From positions 1-20,670 of IMG/VR virus record IMGVR_UViG_3300027759_000522: a DNA stretch of 20,670 nucleotides, one strand, 5' to 3'. How positions within the stretch are numbered: the stretch's first letter is position 1; each line of letters begins with the position of its first letter. This document shows, in pieces, positions 1 through 6,358 of this stretch. Origin of the DNA: a virus. The notes beneath the pieces were generated by a model. It was not told the DNA's origin, searched no databases, and was given only the letters and a program-made list of their open reading frames with translations. Made by a program: the position numbers and the translations under genes.

Positions 1-106
1 AATCAAGATAGGCCAGTGTATTACTGTTTGTGGTAAAATTTAAGTCAATGCCTTGTCGGTCTAGTTCCGACAATAACATTGGCCCTGCCACACGACCAAT
101 TGCCAT
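1..106 (-). CDS. Virion structural / tail-fibre-like protein, N-terminal part only
   Basis: The minus strand reads ATG at 106 and stays open for 35 codons to the window edge, so the C-terminus is missing. The peptide begins MAIGRVAGPMLLSEL and continues with DLNFTTNSNTLAYLD. This N-terminus resembles small virion or fibre-associated proteins of aquatic T4-like phages (MAIGR-[IV]-x-GP-x-L). The start is well supported: AGGAG lies 6 nt upstream of the ATG and a perfect late-promoter octamer (128-135) lies about 22 nt upstream. The gene follows the other small structural genes on the same strand. The function is inferred from resemblance and position; no catalytic motif is visible. Confidence 0.72.
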   Translation of the reverse strand, partial: MAIGRVAGPMLLSELDRQGIDLNFTTNSNTLAYLD

Positions 107-127
107 CCGCCACTCCTATGCTGTTTG

Positions 128-135
128 TATTTATA
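128..135 (-). promoter_or_regulatory. T4-type late promoter (TATAAATA)
   Basis: The plus strand reads TATTTATA, so the minus strand carries the exact T4 late octamer TATAAATA. It sits just past the stop codon of the 142-564 gene and just upstream of the ribosome site and ATG of the partial gene at 106. In T4 this octamer is recognised by the gp55 sigma factor with gp33 and gp45. A small inverted repeat AGCGG/CCGCT (137-151) lies immediately upstream. Confidence 0.75.
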
Positions 136-141
136 GAGCGG

Positions 142-564
142 TTAGGCCGCTTGTGTACTAGCGAAGTTATGCAGAATAACCACAGCTTGTCCAAACGGTG
201 GTGGGCTTGTGAATGTTGCAGTTGTTGTGCCGCCAAAAGTGTAGTTTACTCCTGGGTTTTGAAAAACTCCGCCAATAAACACCAGGGCTTGTGACTCCTG
301 CCCTGAGTTATAACTATATGTCATTGTGAATCCAGTGGTGGCACCATCACCAGTGAATGCATCTTTAAGAATGGTACTGTTACCTGCCACTGCCAGTTGT
401 TTCCACCCACCGCCAAAATAGGCCTGCATGTTGGCGGTGGTAGCATTGTAACGGAACTGTCCATTAACAGGACCTTCAGGACCCAGTGAACTAGTGCCGT
501 TGGGAATTATAACACTGTAACTACCAGTTGGTTGTAGTGTAAAGTTCTTTACAAATCTTCCCAT
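142..564 (-). CDS. Small virion structural / tail-fibre-like protein
   Basis: A 140-residue Gly/Thr/Asn/Phe-rich protein starting MGRFVKNFTL, with no Cys and no enzymatic motif. The first third (about residues 14-60) contains GSYSVIIPNG, a GPEGPVNGQFRYN segment and MQAYFGGGWKQLA. The pattern 'GQ-[FIL]-R-[YF]-N...W' recurs in phage fibre and virion-surface proteins. The C-terminal half has ALVFIGGVFQNPGVNYTFGG followed by a Thr/Phe strand, again like beta-rich fibre modules. The ATG lies 1 nt after the stop of the upstream gene (566-892), which suggests translational coupling; only a weak GAG is present upstream. It belongs to the same late cassette as its neighbours. The exact role is unknown. 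Confidence 0.7.
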   Translation of the reverse strand: MGRFVKNFTLQPTGSYSVIIPNGTSSLGPEGPVNGQFRYNATTANMQAYFGGGWKQLAVAGNSTILKDAFTGDGATTGFTMTYSYNSGQESQALVFIGGVFQNPGVNYTFGGTTTATFTSPPPFGQAVVILHNFASTQAA

Positions 565-565
565 G

Positions 566-892
566 TTAGATGCTCGTAAAACTAATGGTTGCTAGTACTG
601 AACTTGCAATGCTGGCATTGGCACGCAAGTGGTCGCCTTGCCCAAGCAATAAACGTTCCGAATCAATGACGTAAGTATCATTGCCAGCAACTTGTAAATT
701 ACTATAAAGCATGTTACGAGAAGGGTTTGCTACGTTTGCACCACCTGCCACGCAAAATAGATTGATGGTCACTGGCACATTTGTTGCATTGCATAGATAT
801 ATGGTTGTTACTGCGGTGTTACCGGCACTGGCGTACACGTTAGCTGCCGCAGTGCCTCCCAGCGTAGTAATAATTGAATTTATAATTGCCAT
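566..892 (-). CDS. Small virion structural protein, hypothetical
   Basis: A 108-residue protein starting MAIINSIITTLGG. It is rich in Ala, Val, Asn and Thr and predicted by eye to be mostly beta-strand (VTTIYLCNATNVPVTINLF, DTYVIDSERLLLGQGDHLRA). No signal peptide or enzymatic motif is seen. AAGGA lies about 6 nt upstream of the ATG. The gene is 9 nt downstream of the 902-1543 stop and 1 nt upstream of the 142-564 start, so the three genes form one tightly packed late unit. Proteins of this length and composition between fibre-like genes are common in aquatic T4-like phages and probably decorate the virion. That role is inferred. Confidence 0.68.
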   Translation of the reverse strand: MAIINSIITTLGGTAAANVYASAGNTAVTTIYLCNATNVPVTINLFCVAGGANVANPSRNMLYSNLQVAGNDTYVIDSERLLLGQGDHLRANASIASSVLATISFTSI

Positions 893-901
893 GCTTTTTC
901 C

Positions 902-1543
902 TTAAAAGATCAAGGAAAAGACAATGGCTTTTCCTTTGGTTACTAGTTCATCCTGCCCCACTGTGGGATTGATCACATACAGGCCAGAGCCACCGGTCGC
1001 TACAGTACCGGCAGATATATAGGTGTTTCCTGCTTCTGAAGCAGGAAAATTTGTTTGATTTTGAAGCTTTACGTTACCATAAACAACAAAATGCAATGCT
1101 GGGTCAACTTGTATTGTAGTGTTACTGGTTAGCCAGTTTGACCCAGTCACTAGGTTTGCGCTCAAAGACGGAGCAGTGTCTTCACTTAGTTTAGTAAAAC
1201 CTGTTGTGGTTGCTACCAACGTTACGTATGTGGATCCATCATAGGTCACTTGCCAATTATCAATGGTTTCGTTGAAACGAAGTTGTACATTGGGTAGTGA
1301 TCCGCGAGCTACTTCAATACCGGCAAATCCTGTGCCACCACCCACACCAGCCCCAGTCTCACCACTGTTGATCTGGATGATGTTGTCTGCAACCACTGAG
1401 TTCTGTGTGGACACTGTGGTTGTGTTGCCTTTAATCTGCACGTTACCGTTTAGGATGATAATGCTAGAATCCAGAATAATAGGATCGGTGCGATTAACAC
1501 TGTAAATGGTATATGCGCTGGCTATGTTCTTTTGTATGCTCAT
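902..1543 (-). CDS. Tail-fibre-like virion structural protein
   Basis: A 213-residue protein starting MSIQKNIASAYTIYSV. It has a beta-rich N-terminus (about 22-60: IILDSSIIILNGNVQIKG), then SVVADNIIQINSGETGAGV at about 49-68. Next come FAGIEVARGSLPNVQLRFNE and TIDNWQVTYDGSTYV at about 73-108. This 'DNII-x-[IL]-NSGE...G-[IV]-E-x-x-RG...[LR]-W/F-NE...W' pattern is one I associate with fibre or virion-surface proteins of T4-like aquatic phages. A terminal module contains TYISAGTVATGGSGLYVIN. A GATAAATA late-promoter-like octamer ends about 24 nt upstream of the ATG. The ribosome site is weak (GAGAAG). The gene heads the cassette 902-1543, 566-892, 142-564. Confidence 0.72.
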   Translation of the reverse strand: MSIQKNIASAYTIYSVNRTDPIILDSSIIILNGNVQIKGNTTTVSTQNSVVADNIIQINSGETGAGVGGGTGFAGIEVARGSLPNVQLRFNETIDNWQVTYDGSTYVTLVATTTGFTKLSEDTAPSLSANLVTGSNWLTSNTTIQVDPALHFVVYGNVKLQNQTNFPASEAGNTYISAGTVATGGSGLYVINPTVGQDELVTKGKAIVFSLIF

Positions 1544-1566
1544 GGCTTCTCAATACTTGTATGCTT

Positions 1567-1574
1567 TATTTATC
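1567..1574 (-). promoter_or_regulatory. Late promoter variant (GATAAATA)
   Basis: The minus strand reads GGATAAATAAAG, a 7/8 match to the T4 late octamer. It lies 24 nt upstream of the ATG at 1543, nearly the same spacing as the perfect octamer at 128-135 has to its gene. It falls between the terminator of the upstream gene and the next ORF, where a new transcript would have to start. The same GATAAATA variant recurs at 2462-2469. Confidence 0.6.
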
Positions 1575-1587
1575 CGGAGCAGGCGCC

Positions 1588-1617
1588 AAAATAAAAAGAG
1601 GGCCGAAGCCCTCTTTT
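1588..1617 (-). terminator. Rho-independent terminator with UUCG tetraloop
   Basis: A perfect 10-bp stem AAAAGAGGGC / GCCCTCTTTT (1594-1603 with 1608-1617) closes a 4-nt loop. On the minus strand the loop is TTCG, giving the hyperstable C(UUCG)G tetraloop typical of T4 terminators. The stem is followed by TATTTT. It lies about 20 nt after the stop of the 1638-2381 gene and just before the late promoter of the next gene. Confidence 0.88.
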
Positions 1618-1637
1618 GTTGTAACTATCCAAGTGGA

Positions 1638-2381
1638 TTAGTTAGTTGCTAGTGTAACTGTACCAATATCAGTTGCAGTTGGTGCAGATGCTGCCAGTGC
1701 AAAACTGTTGGTTGCTGGATCAGTCCATTTTGCTTGTGCGCCAGTGGTATAATCAAAGCCGGTGCCGCCATCATTCTGTTGCTCAAGAGTGACCAGTGTG
1801 CCATTTAGCTTGGTCACATAGTATGTGCTAGCTTGGCTGTCTGTTGCAATGATAGTCATTTTGCCAGCTGTTGCCGCAGTGTTTGCCAGTGCGCAAACAC
1901 CAGTGCCTTGTGCAGTAACAACTCTGTAACGACGAGTACCTTTTTGTGCCACAATGTCAGCAGCCACTCCACTGGAGCCGCCGTTGGCCACAGGAATAAA
2001 TGCAGTCACTGCCATTACGTTGGTTACTGCGGCTGTCAAGCCACCACCAGTGATTGTGCCAACTGCTGGAGTTGTGTTTGCACCAGTGAATGTCAGTGTT
2101 GGTTTGGTTGTGTAGCCAGTACCTGCACTGGTCAATCCAACGCCATTCACAGCGCCGTTTGCAAATAAAATAACAGTACCAGTGGCTGCTACACCTGTTG
2201 GCAGTTGTGGTGCACTGAATGTTACCACTGCATTGGCAGAAAAGTAGCCAAGGCCACGATTGCTGAATGTAACTGCAACGTTACTGTTAGTAGAGGTTAC
2301 ACCCTCACCACCAATTAACACGCGACCGTCTGCTGTGTTGTCTACCGGGTTGAAAAATTTTGCCTTAATAGGACGTCCCAT
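1638..2381 (-). CDS. Beta-repeat virion structural protein
   Basis: A 247-residue protein starting MGRPIKAKFFNPVDN. The ATG at 2381 is chosen because AAGGAG lies 6 nt upstream. The longer in-frame ATG at 2471 falls inside a late-promoter-like sequence and has no ribosome site. The middle (about 45-110) shows two diverged copies of a beta module: GLGYFSANAVVTFSAP and GTGYTTKPTLTFTGA, each followed by a Gly/Thr/Ala stretch. The C-terminal part includes TRRYRVVTAQG and YYVTKLNG. The composition (Thr, Ala, Gly, Val) fits an extracellular virion protein. Its place beyond the capsid gene suggests a head decoration or fibre component. I see no resemblance to T4 gp24. A strong terminator follows. Confidence 0.72.
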   Translation of the reverse strand: MGRPIKAKFFNPVDNTADGRVLIGGEGVTSTNSNVAVTFSNRGLGYFSANAVVTFSAPQLPTGVAATGTVILFANGAVNGVGLTSAGTGYTTKPTLTFTGANTTPAVGTITGGGLTAAVTNVMAVTAFIPVANGGSSGVAADIVAQKGTRRYRVVTAQGTGVCALANTAATAGKMTIIATDSQASTYYVTKLNGTLVTLEQQNDGGTGFDYTTGAQAKWTDPATNSFALAASAPTATDIGTVTLATN

Positions 2382-2461
2382 TTGTTTCTCCTTAATGTGT
2401 TGGCGTTCTGGGCCTACGCGGTGGGGACCGCATAAGTTCTCACTTCTGAGATGAACAAACT

Positions 2462-2469
2462 TATTTATC
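2462..2469 (-). promoter_or_regulatory. Late promoter variant (GATAAATA) with structured 5' leader
   Basis: The minus strand reads TGATAAATAAGT, the same variant as at 1567-1574. It lies 81 nt upstream of the ATG at 2381. The intervening leader holds two small inverted repeats: TCTCA/TGAGA with a 4-nt loop (about 2438-2451), and GCGGT/ACCGC with a 4-nt loop (2418-2431). The leader ends in a strong AAGGAG. The promoter is inferred from motif and position. Confidence 0.55.
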
Positions 2470-2476
2470 ATAAAGT

Positions 2477-2505
2477 TTGCTATTGCTCACTGCCTGCTGT
2501 ATACT
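2477..2505 (+). promoter_or_regulatory. Sigma70-like promoter for leader RNA / methyltransferase
   Basis: TTGCTA (2477-2482), a 17-nt spacer and TATACT (2500-2505) match the -35 and -10 elements of a housekeeping bacterial promoter. Transcription would begin near 2512, at the first base of an inverted repeat. This suggests the methyltransferase is read by host polymerase, independently of the late genes on the other strand. A second TATAAT is present at 2589-2594, close to the coding start. Confidence 0.55.
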
Positions 2506-2511
2506 ACGTAT

Positions 2512-2580
2512 AACGCTAGTCAGACAGCGTTCACCTAGAGAGTGCGTGGTAGCCCGGGTAAGAAATTGCCCGGGCTATTT
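2512..2580 (+). ncRNA. Structured leader or small RNA ending in a terminator-like hairpin
   Basis: From the predicted start near 2512 there are two inverted repeats. AACGCT/AGCGTT (2512-2517 with 2526-2531) has an 8-nt loop. TAGCCCGGG/CCCGGGCTA (2550-2558 with 2569-2577) has a 10-nt loop. The second is followed by TTTCTTT, a modest U-rich tail. It is either an attenuator in the methyltransferase leader or the end of a 65-70-nt small RNA. There is no upstream plus-strand gene that would need a terminator here. The structure is seen by eye only; the function is inferred. Confidence 0.4.
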
Positions 2581-2601
2581 CTTTACTGTATAATTATTAA
2601 C

Positions 2602-3336
2602 ATGACTACACTAACTTCAACCATGTCAACAGATACCGAGGAGGTATGGGATCCGTATGGCTTGAAAGCGGCCTGGGCCAAAACCGGACGCAAAGTCGGA
2701 CCAGAGACTGCTAAAACATATAAAGAAAAATTTAACAACGGCTTCTGGGAAAAATACTGTAGCGGACCCAACATGCTAGAGATTGGGCACGACGGAGGGC
2801 TAGGTTGTGAAACTGTGTTTCCTCATGCGATTGGCATTGATAAAAATTACCCCGGGTACAACGGTGTTCTTTTACCTTTTGCAGATACTAGTCAAGATAC
2901 TGTTTATGCTAGTCATATATTTGAGCACGTGGACGACTGGCGTACTGTGTTACAAGAGTGGTATCGTGTGCTTAAAATAGGCGGGTACCTTATTATCATT
3001 GTGCCACATGTTTGGTTATATGAAAAGAAGCCGGATCTGCCCAGTGAGTACAACCCAGATCACAAACGATTTTATACACCAGGTCATTTGTTATTAGAAG
3101 TTTTTGAAGCGTTGCCACACCTAGGCTACAGGGTGCGCCATTGTATAGACAACGATGCAGATTGGAACGACGGATGGACTCGTGTATCCACACAAGGATC
3201 CGACGGACTAGACTACACTGGTCAACTGTTACACTCACACGGTTGCTACGAAATTGAACTGGTATTAGAAAAAACCGCTATACCAGACTGGACCAACATA
3301 GCATTTGGCAATAGAAAAACATTGGGTAGATCTTGA
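2602..3336 (+). CDS. SAM-dependent class I methyltransferase
   Basis: A 244-residue protein of the Methyltransf_11-like class I fold. From the ATG at 2602, motif I is MLEIGHDGGLG (about residue 54), the SAM-binding Gly-rich loop. An acidic residue follows in GIDKNYPGYNG. ASHIFEHVDDW (about 107-117) is the motif II/III region, and RVLKIGGYLIIIVPH (about 126-140) is the typical post-III strand. The substrate cannot be told; proteins of this class methylate glycans, lipids, small molecules or proteins. A GTG start at 2542 is possible but would translate through the leader hairpin. The ATG at 2623 is an alternative, and none of these starts has a good ribosome site. It is the only plus-strand gene between late minus-strand genes and has its own promoter and terminator, which is the layout of a 'moron' insertion. 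Confidence 0.8.
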   Translation: MTTLTSTMSTDTEEVWDPYGLKAAWAKTGRKVGPETAKTYKEKFNNGFWEKYCSGPNMLEIGHDGGLGCETVFPHAIGIDKNYPGYNGVLLPFADTSQDTVYASHIFEHVDDWRTVLQEWYRVLKIGGYLIIIVPHVWLYEKKPDLPSEYNPDHKRFYTPGHLLLEVFEALPHLGYRVRHCIDNDADWNDGWTRVSTQGSDGLDYTGQLLHSHGCYEIELVLEKTAIPDWTNIAFGNRKTLGRS

Positions 3337-3344
3337 GTCACAAA

Positions 3345-3366
3345 AAAAGCACCTTGCGGTGCTTTT
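3345..3366. terminator. Bidirectional Rho-independent terminator
   Basis: A perfect 9-bp stem AAAAGCACC / GGTGCTTTT (3345-3353 with 3358-3366) closes a TTGC loop. On the minus strand it is followed by a run of seven T in total, making a strong terminator for the capsid gene ending at 3401. On the plus strand it follows the methyltransferase stop (3336) with TTTTCC. The two convergent genes share it. A second inverted repeat, TTCCAAT/ATTGGAA, overlaps the capsid stop codon near 3393-3409. Confidence 0.85.
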
Positions 3367-3400
3367 CCTGCCTTCCCATCCCTGGGTTGACGTTCCAATA

Positions 3401-4573
3401 TTATTGGAATGTTAGGTTGCTTACAGCGATCTCTGACAAGTAGTCACCGGCGTTTCCTAGAGAAGACGCAGTGTTTGTCAATTCAACATATCCGTAACGA
3501 GTCATAAATCCTACGACTGGTTCGAATGTGTTTGGATCAAGAACAACACCAGAGCTCATCAATGGCACGTAAGGGCAATAGAACGCGGCAGCATCTGCCT
3601 CGCTAGAACCTTTGTAACCAACTAGAACTGGTGTGCTATCGCTTGCATAGCTGTCAACATACACACGCATTGCGCTGTTCAAAGTACCAACAAACTTGGT
3701 GTTTGTAGGAGCTTCGAATGTACCTTCTGTGGTACGAGCAAATGCTGATGTAGTTGCTGACTGAAGAACAGTCAATGCGGCTGGGCTTACAACTGCCCAG
3801 TTAGCCGCACCACGACGTGTACGCTGTGCGATTTGGTTAGCGGCACGGTTGATTAGAACTGCCAATGCGGCATGCTCGTCACCAACGAATGTAGCTGTAC
3901 CAGATACTGCGTTTTGGTCGTATGTGAAGTCTGTAGCGGCTAGGCTACGTAGTGATCCAAGAATTTCTTGGTCGATTTCAACGGTAATCTCTTGTGCAAG
4001 AGCGGCCATGATTTCTGCTTCGACATCCAAACCATGCATGGCTTGTGCGTCTTGAGCAGCTTCAAATGTCCAACGTGCTGACAATTTGCGGGTTTTAGCT
4101 TCCACAACTTGTTTCAAGATTTGAACGTTGATACGATTACCTGGAACACCTTCAAGGGTTGAAGTGCTTGATGGATAACCATTGGTACCACCCGAGTATG
4201 CAGTAGCAATACGGAATGGGCTCAATGCTTCATCACCAGCAGATGCGCCAGTTGCGCCGCTTGTGCCAGACACGTTGTCTGCATAACGAACACGTAATGT
4301 GTGGATCTGTGCAACAGGTCCGGTCATTGGTTGAACACCAACGATTTCGTTAGCAATAACTGTCGGCATTACACGACGAATCACTGGAAGAATAACGCGA
4401 TTCAATGTTGCTACGTTGCTTGAGCTAGTAGCGCCACCTGTTGCATTTTCAGCCAAGTGCTTGCGAGTGTTCTCGAGGATTACACTCATTGTGGTTCTAC
4501 GTGAACCGTTTAAGCCTTCTAACAGAGCGTCTTTGGTTTCGCCCCAACGGCTTTCTAGTAGTGCGGTTGTCAT
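3401..4573 (-). CDS. 23: Major capsid protein gp23
   Basis: The 390-residue precursor of the major head subunit of T4-like phages. The hallmark segment ANEIVGVQPMTGPVAQIHTLRVRY (about 77-100) matches the conserved T4 gp23 block (GVQPM.GP....). VEAKTRKLSARWTFEAAQDAQAMHGLDVEAE and the C-terminal FMTRYGYVELTN are also family landmarks. The first about 42 residues are a likely propeptide. LAE at 40-42 fits the [IL]-x-E sites cut by the T4 prohead protease, giving a mature N-terminus NATGG. T4 gp23 is 521 residues and cyanophage versions are usually longer than this one. The short region after RVRYADN suggests the insertion domain is missing. AGGAG lies 9 nt upstream of the ATG. It follows gp22 by 22 nt and ends before a strong terminator. 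Confidence 0.95.
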   Translation of the reverse strand: MTTALLESRWGETKDALLEGLNGSRRTTMSVILENTRKHLAENATGGATSSSNVATLNRVILPVIRRVMPTVIANEIVGVQPMTGPVAQIHTLRVRYADNVSGTSGATGASAGDEALSPFRIATAYSGGTNGYPSSTSTLEGVPGNRINVQILKQVVEAKTRKLSARWTFEAAQDAQAMHGLDVEAEIMAALAQEITVEIDQEILGSLRSLAATDFTYDQNAVSGTATFVGDEHAALAVLINRAANQIAQRTRRGAANWAVVSPAALTVLQSATTSAFARTTEGTFEAPTNTKFVGTLNSAMRVYVDSYASDSTPVLVGYKGSSEADAAAFYCPYVPLMSSGVVLDPNTFEPVVGFMTRYGYVELTNTASSLGNAGDYLSEIAVSNLTFQ

Positions 4574-4595
4574 TTCTTTTTTCTCCTATTTAGGG

Positions 4596-5690
4596 TTACT
4601 TTAGCCCTGCTAAACGCTTGATCTCAATGACATTGTCACTGGGTTCCGCAGTTTGTGTTTTAGCAGTTTTATCTCCTGTTACTGTGCTACGGCTTTCGCT
4701 GATCACAGTTTTACCTGTTTTCATTGCGCCATTGTTCAGTACGGCAGGGAGATACTTTTCATATGCATTCTGTAATTTGTCAGTTTGCACATTTTCAAGA
4801 AGTTGACTCATAATTGTAGCCTTCTCCTTGTTAAGAGTCTTCAATAGTGCATCCATAGTTTCCTTGCGGGCTACACTTTCTTTAACTATCTTAATCTCTT
4901 TGTTTTTTGTTTCAACAAGTGCTTTTGTTGTTTCAGCAATATGAACAGCTTCTTTTAGTTGCTTGTTCTTGTGTTGAACCATGTCTTGTAGTTTAGCAAT
5001 TTCACGATTCTCATTGAGATGTGTTACAGCAAACTCACTAGCAAATGCTTCGAACAGACGACGACCAAAATTGTTCTCACGAGCAATTTGAATGTCTTCT
5101 TTAAGTTGAGTTAACTCAGACTCAAGTTTGGTACCTACAGACTCTTTTACAAGTTTGGCACTACGCTCAATAAACTGCTTGCGCAATTGATCATGCTGTT
5201 GTCGTGCCTCAGCTACTAAGCGTACCTTTGCTTCGATTACAGATTTTTTGTCTGTTTCGAATTCACTGATCTCTTCAGCAAGACTCTTCATAACAAACTT
5301 CTCAAGTTGAGAAATATTGTTTTCGTATGTCTTGCGATCAGCACGTAGTTCTTTGATTTCTTCAGCTAGTTTAGTAACTAAGAAATTGTCGAACTTGCTT
5401 GCGCTTTCGCTCATGTGACGTTTGAATTTCACACGATCTTCAGCTAGCTTTTGCTTGTCTTCTGCAAACTCTTTAATTTCTGCAGAAAGAGACTCGGTTA
5501 CCATCTTGTCTAGAGCTTCAACCATCATGCCTTTGTCGTGTTCGTAACGACCGGCAAACTCCTCACGGAGTTCTGCACGAATAGACTCGCGAGCTTCATG
5601 CAACTTGGCTTCCCAAGCTTCACTAATGGCTGTACGTGTGTCTTCGTTGATGATACCGCTGTCTAGCAACGGTTTGATAGCATCAAACAT
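4596..5690 (-). CDS. 22: Prohead core scaffolding protein gp22
   Basis: A 364-residue, highly charged, almost wholly helical protein, as expected for the T4 gp22 internal scaffold that guides gp23 assembly and is then degraded by gp21. About residues 60-165 carry three diverged 30-40-residue heptad repeats, recognisable by ESLSAEIKEFAEDKQ, TKLAEEIKELRADRK and KSLAEEISEFETDKK. The centre has NNFGRRLFEAFASEFAVTHLNENREI, a block I associate with gp22 proteins. The C-terminus ends in VIEIKRLAGLK. AGGAG lies 7 nt upstream of the ATG. Gene order 21-22-23 supports the name. T4 gp22 is shorter (about 269 residues); the extra length is mostly coiled coil. Confidence 0.92.
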   Translation of the reverse strand: MFDAIKPLLDSGIINEDTRTAISEAWEAKLHEARESIRAELREEFAGRYEHDKGMMVEALDKMVTESLSAEIKEFAEDKQKLAEDRVKFKRHMSESASKFDNFLVTKLAEEIKELRADRKTYENNISQLEKFVMKSLAEEISEFETDKKSVIEAKVRLVAEARQQHDQLRKQFIERSAKLVKESVGTKLESELTQLKEDIQIARENNFGRRLFEAFASEFAVTHLNENREIAKLQDMVQHKNKQLKEAVHIAETTKALVETKNKEIKIVKESVARKETMDALLKTLNKEKATIMSQLLENVQTDKLQNAYEKYLPAVLNNGAMKTGKTVISESRSTVTGDKTAKTQTAEPSDNVIEIKRLAGLK

Positions 5691-5700
5691 TACCTATCTC

Positions 5701-6342
5701 CTATAGTTTCAAGTCTTTGATCAAGCGAGTTACCTGCTCTTTCAAATACTTTTGTACTCGTTGATTTCCGCCAGCCTCGCCAGCGATTTCCAACACCCTA
5801 TGACCGTTGCGCATATTCATCATGCCTTCGTAGATTGCATGAGGATATGCATGAGGAGCGGATGGTTGGGCGACCACATCCACCGTGATTATTTCAAAAT
5901 CACTCACATGTCCCGAGCCTTCGCTTACATTACCTGATCCGCGACTGCTCACACCTAGTTTGACTCCGCTTTCCAACATGGTTTTAACCAGGTTACCCAT
6001 TGGAGTCGGTAACACTTTTAATTTTCCGTAACCACAATGACCGTCCATCCACATGTCAGTGATCATGTGGCTAACTCTGTCAAGGTTAATTTTCAAGTCA
6101 TCTGGGTGATCTACTTCACCCAATACGGAATAGCCACCTTTGATCTGCTCATTGATGGTGCTTACGGCTTTTGATATTTCGTGAATAGGGTAAACACGTT
6201 GGTTGGCGTTTTTCAAGCCACCTTCGATGAATACCCCTTTCATATAGAGATTCTTACCGCCTTTGCCGTCGTTGGTTTCTTCTGTTAGAAGCTCCATACG
6301 GGCCGCATCAAATGTAAGATTCTCTCTTAGGTACGAAGCCAT
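5701..6342 (-). CDS. 21: Prohead maturation protease gp21
   Basis: A 213-residue serine protease of the T4 gp21 family, which cleaves capsid and core proteins after [IL]-x-E during head maturation. The N-terminal GKNLYMKGVFIEGGLKNANQRVYP is characteristic. LGEVDHP (about 74-80) holds the presumed catalytic His79. KLGVSSRGSG (about 128-137) holds the presumed nucleophile Ser132 or Ser133. FEIITVDVVAQPSAPHA (about 149-165) is the conserved block after it. The length agrees with T4 gp21 (212 residues). The start is taken at the ATG at 6342; the only upstream purine tract is AGGG at about 12 nt. It stops 10 nt before the gp22 start, and the gp22 ribosome site overlaps its stop. Confidence 0.95.
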   Translation of the reverse strand: MASYLRENLTFDAARMELLTEETNDGKGGKNLYMKGVFIEGGLKNANQRVYPIHEISKAVSTINEQIKGGYSVLGEVDHPDDLKINLDRVSHMITDMWMDGHCGYGKLKVLPTPMGNLVKTMLESGVKLGVSSRGSGNVSEGSGHVSDFEIITVDVVAQPSAPHAYPHAIYEGMMNMRNGHRVLEIAGEAGGNQRVQKYLKEQVTRLIKDLKL

Positions 6343-6358
6343 ATTATAAGTGCCCTAA

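Noticed and set aside
2382-2471. Longer start (ATG 2471) for the 1638-2381 gene
   Set aside because: That ATG overlaps the GATAAATA promoter-like sequence and lacks a ribosome site, whereas the ATG at 2381 has AAGGAG at good spacing and begins with the MGRPI-type N-terminus.
2542-2601. GTG start at 2542 for the methyltransferase
   Set aside because: It would translate through the strong 2550-2577 hairpin and adds residues that do not look like part of the domain. ATG 2602 follows the hairpin.
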